A stretch of 64,000 nucleotides of DNA, taken from NCBI GenBank assembly GCA_947462105.1, contig CANHNJ010000001.1, positions 62,001-126,000 of the forward strand, written 5' to 3'. This DNA comes from Alphaproteobacteria bacterium. GTDB lineage: Bacteria > Pseudomonadota > Alphaproteobacteria > Micropepsales > Micropepsaceae. This document shows, piece after piece, positions 57,712 to 64,000 of the stretch (the first letter of the stretch is position 1; every line of letters starts with the position of its first letter). A model generated the notes under the pieces. That model did no database searches and was not told where the DNA came from. It saw only the letters and a list, made by a program, of their open reading frames with translations. The position numbers and the translations under genes were made by a program.

Positions 57712-58664
57712 AGGCCATATTCCTTGGCGTGCTTGACCTTGAGGTGGAAGCGCAGCTTCTTGGAATATTCGCGCGGGTCCTTGGGATGGACCAGGGCATT
57801 GGGATCGTGATGCACCCAGTCGAACAGCCGCGTAAGCAGGAAGCGCAGCGACGCGCCCTGCATCAGGGTGGGAATGGCAGCAACTTCCGCGTCGCTCAGC
57901 GGGCGCACGGCGCGATAGGCGGTCGCCAGTGCCTGGCCCTTGGTGATGTTGTAGCTGCCGTCGGCCTCGAAACACCAGCTGTTCAGCATGACCGCCAGGT
58001 CATAGGCGAACATGTCGTTGCAGGCGAAATAGAAGTCAATCACGCCCGAAACCGCGTTGTTCATGAACAGGACGTTGTCGGGAAACAGGTCGGCATGGAT
58101 GACGCCGCTGGGCAGGTCTGGCCAGGCGGCGGTGATGCCGCTGAACGCGTCGCCGATCAGTTCGCCCAGGCCGGGCTCCACGCCGTCGCCATGCGGCTGG
58201 CAGACTTCCACCAGCGGCTTCCACCCGGCAGGCCCCAGCGCGTTGGCACGGGTGATCGCAAAGCCTTCGCCCGCCAGGTGCAGTTGTGCCAGCGCCGCAC
58301 CTGCGGCGGCACAGTGCACGGGCGCCGGACGGCGCACCGACAGGCCGTTGAGGAAGGTGACGATGGCGCAGGGCCGCCGGTTCAGCGTCGCCGACAGCGC
58401 GCCGTCGCGGGCCGGAACGGGCAGGGGGCAAACGATGCCGCGACGGGCCAGATGCTCCATCAGGCCGAGATAGAAAGGCAGATCGTCGGGGTTTACGCGC
58501 TTTTCATAGAGGGTGAGGATGTAGGCGCCGCGGTCGGTCTGGAGGTAGTAATTGGAGTTTTCCACCCCTTCCGCGATGCCTTTGAAGGCCAGCGGCATGC
58601 CGATATCGTAATTCTGGAGCAGCCGCTCCAGATCCTCGAAAGAGACCTCGGTATAGACCGCCAT
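57708..58664 (-). CDS. thrB: Homoserine kinase, aminoglycoside-phosphotransferase type
   Basis: Makes O-phosphohomoserine for thrC (50533). The 318 residues are the alphaproteobacterial ThrB form with a kinase fold like choline/aminoglycoside kinases: [20 protein letters not shown] at the start, [17 protein letters not shown] as the Brenner (HxDxxxxN) motif and [27 protein letters not shown] for the DFG-like metal site. It precedes rnhA, coupled by a four-base overlap, the usual thrB-rnhA pair. It diverges from the lipoprotein gene over 114 bases with no clear promoter motif. Confidence 0.95.
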   Translation of the reverse strand: MAVYTEVSFEDLERLLQNYDIGMPLAFKGIAEGVENSNYYLQTDRGAYILTLYEKRVNPDDLPFYLGLMEHLARRGIVCPLPVPARDGALSATLNRRPCAIVTFLNGLSVRRPAPVHCAAAGAALAQLHLAGEGFAITRANALGPAGWKPLVEVCQPHGDGVEPGLGELIGDAFSGITAAWPDLPSGVIHADLFPDNVLFMNNAVSGVIDFYFACNDMFAYDLAVMLNSWCFEADGSYNITKGQALATAYRAVRPLSDAEVAAIPTLMQGASLRFLLTRLFDWVHHDPNALVHPKDPREYSKKLRFHLKVKHAKEYGL

Positions 58665-58778
58665 GATGCCCCGAAAACGGCTTAACAGGCCGGGCGGAAA
58701 ATGCTCTAAGCTGCCGCAGCCTCGCCCGACAAGTCGGCTGCGGGCCTCAGAAAGTCAAGCAAAAGAGCGAATGCTGCG

Positions 58779-59318
58779 ATGACGCCCCGCTTTTCCCTTT
58801 CCGTACCGGTTATCCTGGGCGCAGCCCTGCTGCTGTCGGGCTGCAACGGGCCGCGCGTCCTGCCCTGTCCGGCTGTCGCGATTCTGGCCGACACCGCGAC
58901 CCGGCCGGTGCTGAAGCCCGGCAGCGCCGGTGTCGATCCGTCGGCCCTGCTCTACACGGTGGAAGTCACCGCCATTTCGCAGACCTGCAGCCTCAACACC
59001 CGCGAAGGCGAGTCGAACTCCAATATCCGCCTGTCCTTCCGTGCCACCCGCGCGCCCTCGGGCCAGGCCGCCCGCTATGTGGTGCCGTATTTCGTCGCGG
59101 TGAACCAGGCCGAGCGCATCATCAACAAGCGCCTCTACAATGCGACGGTGGATTTCGCGCCGGGCGTCGCCTCGGTGGTGTTCGAGACGCAGCTCACCAA
59201 CACGGTGCTGCGCTTCGAGAATGGACGCCTGCCCACCGACTACCAGTACCTGGCGGGCCTGGACGTGAATGACGCCGAGCGCAGCTATCTCGCCACGATG
59301 GGCCGCGTCGCGCCATGA
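58779..59318 (+). CDS. Lipoprotein of unknown function
   Basis: A 179-residue protein with a lipobox LLSGC; the mature part begins CNGPRVLPCPAVAILADTATRP. It contains three further Cys residues, VPYFVAVNQAERIINKRLYNA and a C-terminal DAERSYLATMGRVAP. The pattern resembles small alphaproteobacterial lipoproteins but I do not recognise the family. Its stop overlaps the argS start (ATGA), so translation of argS is coupled to it. Confidence 0.78.
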   Translation: MTPRFSLSVPVILGAALLLSGCNGPRVLPCPAVAILADTATRPVLKPGSAGVDPSALLYTVEVTAISQTCSLNTREGESNSNIRLSFRATRAPSGQAARYVVPYFVAVNQAERIINKRLYNATVDFAPGVASVVFETQLTNTVLRFENGRLPTDYQYLAGLDVNDAERSYLATMGRVAP

Positions 59319-61111
59319 CGTCGTTGCGTGCCGCGCTCACGCAGATCGTGGGCGACGCTTTTGAGGCTGAAGGCCTGCCGCACGCCTTCGGCCAGGTGCA
59401 GGATTCCGACCGTCCCGACCTGGCGCAATTCCAGTGCAATGGCGCGCTGGCGGCCGTGAAGTTTTTGAACGGCCGTCCTGCCGATGGCAGTCCGGCGGGG
59501 GCCGCCAAGGCCAATCCCCGCGCCATCGCCGACAAGATTGCGGCGCGCCTGAAGGCCGATCCGCTGTTCGCGAAAGTGGAAATCGCCGGGCCCGGCTTTC
59601 TCAATCTCGATGTCACCGATGCCATGCTGGCAATGCAGCTGGACGCCATGCGCGCCGATGCGCGCCTGGGTACGCCTGATACCGGCGCCGGTCGCACCGT
59701 GATCCTGGATTTTGGTGGCCCCAATATCGCCAAGCCGATGGCGGTGCATCATCTGCGCTCCTCCATCATCGGCGACTGCCTGCAGCGGCTCTACCGCGCT
59801 AATGGCTGGACGGTGATCAGCGACGTGCATCTGGGCGACTGGGGCCTGCAGATGGGCCAGCTCATCACCGAAATCGAGCTGGAAGGCACGGCGCCGATCT
59901 ATTTCGATCCCAATATTACCGGGCCCTATCCGCAAGAGTCGCCCGTGACGATGGAGGCGCTGGAAACGCTCTATCCGCGCGCCTCCGCCGCCTGCAAGGC
60001 CAATCCGGCACGGCTGGAAGCGGCCCGCCGCGCCACGGTGGAGCTGCAGGCCGGCCGCCCCGGCTATCGCGCGCTGTGGAAGCATTTCGTCACGGTCACC
60101 GAAGCGGGCCTGACGCGTGAGTTTGAAAGCCTGGGCGTGAAATTCGACCTGTGGAACGGCGAGTCCAGCGTCGACGGCCTGATCCCACCCATGATCGAAG
60201 ACCTCAAGGCGCGCGGCCTGGCACAGACAAGCGAAGGCGCGCTGGTGGTCGATGTCGCCCGCGAAGACGACAAGAAGCCGATGCCGCCGCTGATCCTGGT
60301 CAAGTCGGAAGGCGGCGTGCTCTACGGCACCACCGACCTGGCCACGGTGATCGAGCGGGTGCGTGATCATGCGCCGGCCTTGATCCTGTACGTGGTGGAC
60401 CATCGCCAGCATGGCCATTTTGAACAGGTGTTCCGCGCCGCGCATCTGGCCGGCTTCGCCGGTCAGGCAGAACTGGAACATGTCGGCTATGGCACCATGA
60501 ATGGGCCGGACGGCAAGCCATTCAAGACCCGCGCCGGCGGTGCGATGAAGCTTTACGACCTGATCGAGATGGGCAAGGCCGAAGCCGAGAAGCGCCTGGC
60601 CGAACAGGGCATCGGGGCGGATTACAGCGCTGCCGAGCGGGCCGGGATCGCGCGCAAGGTCGGCATCGCCACCATCAAGTTCGCCGACCTCTCGAACCAT
60701 CGCACCACGGATTACGTCTTTGACCTGGAGCGCTTCTCCAAGTTCGAAGGCAAGACCGGGCCGTACCTGCAGTATGCGGCCGTGCGCATCCAATCGATCC
60801 TGCGCAAGGCGGGCACATTTGATGGCGTGCCATCGTCGCTGACATCACCAGAGGAACGTGCGCTGGCACTGCACTTGCTGGCGTTGGGCGACGTCCTGGC
60901 GGCGGCGGAAGACAAGCGGGCGCCCAACATGCTCTGCGACTATGTCTTCGAGCTGGCGCAGGTTTTCAGCCGCTTCTATGCCGCCCATCACATCCTGTCC
61001 GAATCGGATGCGACATTGCGCGCCGCGCGCCTTGGGCTTTGCGCGCAGGTCCTGGCGGTGCTGACCAAGGTGCTGGATTTGCTGGGAATCGAGGTTCCTG
61101 AAAGGATGTGA
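59315..61111 (+). CDS. argS: Arginine-tRNA ligase
   Basis: A 598-residue class I aminoacyl-tRNA synthetase. The HIGH box is VHHLRSS in KPMAVHHLRSSIIGD and the KMSKS region is relaxed, as in most ArgS (FKTRAGGAMKLYDLIEM). The N-terminal additional domain (1-110) and the C-terminal anticodon-binding helices are present with SDATLRAARLGLCAQVLAVL. It is the second gene of the lipoprotein-argS pair. Confidence 0.97.
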   Translation: MTSLRAALTQIVGDAFEAEGLPHAFGQVQDSDRPDLAQFQCNGALAAVKFLNGRPADGSPAGAAKANPRAIADKIAARLKADPLFAKVEIAGPGFLNLDVTDAMLAMQLDAMRADARLGTPDTGAGRTVILDFGGPNIAKPMAVHHLRSSIIGDCLQRLYRANGWTVISDVHLGDWGLQMGQLITEIELEGTAPIYFDPNITGPYPQESPVTMEALETLYPRASAACKANPARLEAARRATVELQAGRPGYRALWKHFVTVTEAGLTREFESLGVKFDLWNGESSVDGLIPPMIEDLKARGLAQTSEGALVVDVAREDDKKPMPPLILVKSEGGVLYGTTDLATVIERVRDHAPALILYVVDHRQHGHFEQVFRAAHLAGFAGQAELEHVGYGTMNGPDGKPFKTRAGGAMKLYDLIEMGKAEAEKRLAEQGIGADYSAAERAGIARKVGIATIKFADLSNHRTTDYVFDLERFSKFEGKTGPYLQYAAVRIQSILRKAGTFDGVPSSLTSPEERALALHLLALGDVLAAAEDKRAPNMLCDYVFELAQVFSRFYAAHHILSESDATLRAARLGLCAQVLAVLTKVLDLLGIEVPERM

Positions 61112-61221
61112 GTAAGTTCTGCGGCCGGTCCAGTCGCGTTGACTCACCCACCCCCCTCCTTAAGATGCACTGCAACAGGTCCGTCCGCCGGGAGGCGCGC
61201 GGCCCTGGCCATCACATGATC

Positions 61222-61436
61222 TCTCGCGGGAGAGAGCTTGCAAAAGCCGCCGAAGGAGCAACCGCCCCGGAAACTCTCAGGCAAAAGGACCGCGCGAGGA
61301 ATGAACTTCTGGAAAGCGAACGGCCCTATCGTCGAAATGACCATCTTCGAGAGATAAGTGCCGTTCCACCGAAGGGGTAATCTTCGCCATTTTTGGCGAA
61401 AGGAAATCTCTCAGGTCCCGTGACAGAGGGGTAGCA
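61222..61436 (+). promoter_or_regulatory. Tandem glycine riboswitch upstream of gcvT
   Basis: Two glycine aptamers lie between argS and gcvT. Aptamer I: GGGAGAGAGC (61229-61238), GCCGCCGAAGGAGCAAC (61246-61262), GGAAACTCTCAGGCAAAAGG (61269-61288) and CTGGAAAGCG (61309-61318). Aptamer II: CGAGAGATAAG (61349-61359), CACCGAAGGGGTAATC (61367-61382), a short TTCGCC/GGCGAA hairpin, AAATCTCTCAGGTCCCGTGA (61404-61423) and CAGAGGGG. Binding of glycine should turn on the cleavage operon. A CACGCCC/GGGTGTG hairpin (61436-61455) follows, 24 bases before the gcvT start, and may be the expression platform; no T-tract terminator is seen. The stretch 61112-61221 shows nothing else. Confidence 0.95.
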
Positions 61437-61479
61437 CGCCCAACGAAGGGTGTGTGACCTCATACCTATCGGGAATCTG

Positions 61480-62586
61480 ATGACCGTCACGACTGACATT
61501 CTGCGCCGCACACCGCTCCATGCCCTGCATGTCGAGCTGGGCGCCAAGCTTGTGCCCTTCGCCGGCTACGAGATGCCGGTGCAATATCCGGCAGGCGTCC
61601 TGAAGGAACATCTACACACCCGCGCCAAGGCGGGTTTGTTCGACGTGTCCCACATGGGGCAGGCCTTCCTGGCGGGCGACACCGCCGCGCTGGAGCGCCT
61701 CACCACCGCCGATGTCATCGGGCTGAAGGAAGGCATGCAGCGCTATGGCCTGCTGCTGACCGATGCCGGCACCATCAAGGACGATTTCATGTTTTCGCGC
61801 CTGGCGGGCGAGGCGGACCTTTATCTGGTCGTCAACGCCGGGACCAAGGAAGGCGATTTCGAATACATCACCGAAAAGCTGGGCAGTGCCATCACGCTGA
61901 CGTCGCGCTTTGATCGCGCCCTGCTGGCGCTGCAGGGGCCGGCGGCATCGGCCGTGCTGGAGCGGTTGTCGCCCGGAATTTCCGCACTGACCTTCATGAA
62001 GGTGGTCCGCACCACCGTCGCCGGTGCGCCGGCCATCATCAGCCGCACCGGCTATACCGGCGAGGATGGCTTCGAGATCAGCATCGAGGGCGCCGATGCC
62101 GATCGTGTCGCCCGCGCCCTGCTGGCGGAAGAAGAGGTTCTGCCCATCGGCCTGGGTGCGCGCGACAGCCTGCGGCTGGAAGCCGGTCTTTGCCTTTATG
62201 GCCATGACATGGACGAAAGCACCGACCCGGTGGAAGCCAGCCTGGTCTGGGCCATCGGCAAACGCCGCAAGCTGGAAAAGGGTTTCCCTTCCGCCGACGC
62301 CATCATGGCCAAGGTGGCCAATGGCACAGCGAAGAAGCGCGTCGGCATCAAGCCGGAAGGTCGCGCGCCTGCCCGCGAAGGCACCGAGATCATGGCAGGG
62401 GGCCGCATCATTGGCCGTGTCACCTCGGGCGGCTTCGGTCCGTCGGCTAATGGCCCGGTCGCGATGGGCTATGTCGAAAGCGCCTTTGCTGCCGACGGCA
62501 CAAAAATCGAACTGATGGTGCGTGGCCAGGCCCTTCCGGCCACCGTCGCGCCGATGCCTTTTGTTCCCCACAATTATAAGCGCTGA
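61480..62586 (+). CDS. gcvT: Aminomethyltransferase, T-protein of the glycine cleavage system
   Basis: Transfers the methylene group from the aminomethyl-lipoyl H-protein to tetrahydrofolate, releasing ammonia. The 368 residues carry [28 protein letters not shown] at the start, [26 protein letters not shown] and the [22 protein letters not shown] folate-site motif. ATG at 61480 gives the family N-terminus; a GTG ten codons earlier lies inside the riboswitch hairpin. It is the first gene of gcvT-gcvH-gcvPA. Confidence 0.96.
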   Translation: MTVTTDILRRTPLHALHVELGAKLVPFAGYEMPVQYPAGVLKEHLHTRAKAGLFDVSHMGQAFLAGDTAALERLTTADVIGLKEGMQRYGLLLTDAGTIKDDFMFSRLAGEADLYLVVNAGTKEGDFEYITEKLGSAITLTSRFDRALLALQGPAASAVLERLSPGISALTFMKVVRTTVAGAPAIISRTGYTGEDGFEISIEGADADRVARALLAEEEVLPIGLGARDSLRLEAGLCLYGHDMDESTDPVEASLVWAIGKRRKLEKGFPSADAIMAKVANGTAKKRVGIKPEGRAPAREGTEIMAGGRIIGRVTSGGFGPSANGPVAMGYVESAFAADGTKIELMVRGQALPATVAPMPFVPHNYKR

Positions 62587-62596
62587 GAGAAAAGAC

Positions 62597-62971
62597 ATGA
62601 GCGAGACACGATACACCGACCAGCATGAATGGGTTCGCCTGGACGGCAACAGCGCCACAGTGGGCATCACCAGGTTTGCCGCCGAGCAACTGGGCGACGT
62701 CGTCTATGTCGAACTGCCGCCTGCGGGCAAGGCGGTAAAGGCGGGCGCCGAAGCGGCCGTGGTCGAAAGCGTCAAGGCCGCCAGCGAAGTCTATGCCCCG
62801 GTTGGTGGTGAAGTCACCGGCGCCAATGATGTGCTGACCACCGAGCCGTCCAAGGTCAATGACGATCCGGAAGGTGAGGGCTGGTTCTTCAAGCTGAAGC
62901 TTGCCGACACGGGCGAGTTCGCCAAGCTGATGGACGCCGCTGCCTACGCCGCCTTCACGAAGGACCACTGA
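62597..62971 (+). CDS. gcvH: Glycine cleavage system H protein
   Basis: A 124-residue lipoyl carrier that shuttles the aminomethyl group between P and T proteins. The lipoylated lysine is K60 in [53 protein letters not shown] is the standard N-terminal part. AGAGAAAAGA precedes the ATG. The last base of its stop is the first base of gcvPA. Confidence 0.97.
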   Translation: MSETRYTDQHEWVRLDGNSATVGITRFAAEQLGDVVYVELPPAGKAVKAGAEAAVVESVKAASEVYAPVGGEVTGANDVLTTEPSKVNDDPEGEGWFFKLKLADTGEFAKLMDAAAYAAFTKDH

Positions 62972-64000
62972 TGCGTTACCTGCCGCTGACCATCGAAGAC
63001 CGCCGCGCCATGATGGCGAAGATCGGCGTCTCAGAGATTGACGCCCTGTTCCGCGATGTGCCCGATGGCGCCATCGCGCCATTGTCGGCCTTCAACCTGC
63101 CCGATACCCAGGGCGAGCTGGAAGTGGACCGCGCCCTGTCGCGCCTGGCGGCGAAGAACATCGCGGCGGGCAGCGCCCCGACTTTCTGCGGCGCGGGTGC
63201 CTACAAGCATCATGTCCCCAGCGCGGTCGATCACCTGATCCAGCGGTCGGAATTCCTCACCAGCTACACGCCTTACCAGCCGGAAATCGCCCAGGGCACG
63301 TTGCAATATCTCTTCGAGTTCCAGACGCAGGTTGCCTTGCTGACCGGGATGGAAGTGGCGAACGCCTCGCTCTATGACGGCTCCACCGCCACCGCCGAAG
63401 CGGTGCTGATGGCGCAGCGCGTCACAAGACGCAGCAAGGCGATCCTGTCGGGTGGCCTGCACCCGCATTATGCCGAGACGGTTGAGACTGTGGCGGGCCT
63501 GTTCGGCGAGATGAAGCGGGTACCGGTGACGCCGGGCAGCGCCGAAGACCTGATTGCGCTGATCGACGAAGAAACCGCCTGCGTCGTGGTGCAGTCGCCC
63601 GATGTCTACGGCCTGATCCGCAACCTGCGGCCCATCGCCGACGCCGCCCATGCCAAGGGCGCGCTGCTGATCGCGGTGGTGACCGAAATCGTCTCGCTCG
63701 GCCTGCTGGAGTCGCCCGGCGCGCAGGGCGCTGACATCGTGGCGGCGGAAGGCCAGAGCATCGGCAATGGCCTGAATTTCGGCGGCCCCTATGTCGGCCT
63801 GTTCGCCACGCGCGAGAAATTCCTGCGCCAGATGCCAGGCCGCCTGACGGGCGAGACGGTCGATGCCGAAGGCCGCCGTGGCTTTGTGCTGACGCTGTCG
63901 ACCCGCGAGCAGCATATCCGCCGTGAAAAAGCGACCAGCAACATCTGCACCAATTCCGGCCTGTGTACGCTGGCCTTTACCATCCACATGACGCTGCTGG
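62971..64000 (+). CDS. gcvPA: Glycine dehydrogenase (decarboxylating) subunit 1, 3' truncated by window
   Basis: The first 343 codons of the two-subunit form of the P-protein, which decarboxylates glycine. [64 protein letters not shown] and [14 protein letters not shown] are GcvPA motifs; THNIC-like [12 protein letters not shown] is near the cut. The cofactor lysine is in the subunit encoded by gcvPB, expected just beyond the window. The frame is open to the last base. Confidence 0.95.
   Translation, partial: MRYLPLTIEDRRAMMAKIGVSEIDALFRDVPDGAIAPLSAFNLPDTQGELEVDRALSRLAAKNIAAGSAPTFCGAGAYKHHVPSAVDHLIQRSEFLTSYTPYQPEIAQGTLQYLFEFQTQVALLTGMEVANASLYDGSTATAEAVLMAQRVTRRSKAILSGGLHPHYAETVETVAGLFGEMKRVPVTPGSAEDLIALIDEETACVVVQSPDVYGLIRNLRPIADAAHAKGALLIAVVTEIVSLGLLESPGAQGADIVAAEGQSIGNGLNFGGPYVGLFATREKFLRQMPGRLTGETVDAEGRRGFVLTLSTREQHIRREKATSNICTNSGLCTLAFTIHMTLL

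Overview
The window is a dense, GC-rich chromosomal segment from an alphaproteobacterium. It holds about 67 genes with no tRNA, rRNA, CRISPR array, transposase or prophage. The assignment rests on gene families and orders typical of that class: ctaC-ctaD-ctaB-coxF-ctaE-DUF983-surf1, xseA-DUF2093, the pmbA-cysQ-DUF4170-msbA-waaA-lpxK-lpxL block, ubiA/rsmE/gshA, a plant-type gshA, DUF4170 and DUF952, and a GGAAC-N16-CGTT (EcfG-type) promoter. Family-level placement is not certain; a deep-branching order near Caulobacterales or Micropepsales is a guess from synteny.

Layout. 1-7.6 kb: end of an IalB-like gene, msrB, a CsbD stress gene, sppA, xseB, dxs (no ispA between them), an rRNA methyltransferase and a C13 peptidase. 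7.6-11.2 kb, minus strand: a Sel1 lipoprotein, a DnaJ-like protein, fabI and aroC. 11.2-18.8 kb: pdxH, a GST, an S46 dipeptidyl-peptidase, a CDF metal transporter, then a damaged ECF sigma locus (truncated sigma gene, antiporter remnant, two divergent promoters of one type, a small secreted peptide), rluB and tadA with overlapping start codons, and a PAP2 phosphatase. 18.8-22.7 kb: purD diverging from xseA-DUF2093-M23 peptidase. 22.7-35.5 kb: one 12.8 kb minus-strand run for lipid A and Kdo, envelope export, sulfur nucleotide turnover, TldE, ubiD, a permease, an ETF-beta-type methyltransferase and a LysE exporter. 35.5-44.7 kb: DUF962, ubiA, rsmE, gshA, a readthrough ORF next to a REP pair, an aldo/keto reductase, pirin, an MBL hydrolase, DUF952 and tldD. 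44.8-50.5 kb: the aa3 cytochrome c oxidase operon, lacking ctaG and interrupted by a 105-bp palindrome. 50.5-58.7 kb: thrC, an M16 peptidase, a GNAT, a membrane GGDEF/EAL protein, peroxiredoxin, rnhA and thrB. 58.8-64 kb: a lipoprotein, argS, a tandem glycine riboswitch and gcvT-gcvH-gcvPA running off the end.

Most of the window is core metabolism: envelope biogenesis (lpxL, lpxK, waaA, msbA, fabI), quinone and respiration (ubiA, ubiD, cta genes), amino acids (aroC, thrB, thrC, gcv), redox defence (msrB, gshA, GST, peroxiredoxin) and translation or RNA modification. Genes are tightly packed, with many ATGA or GTGA overlaps and GTG or TTG starts. The most unusual region is 15.5-16.5 kb, where the sigma factor is cut inside its -35-recognition helix while both of its apparent promoters remain. 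No wholly new multi-gene system could be demonstrated.
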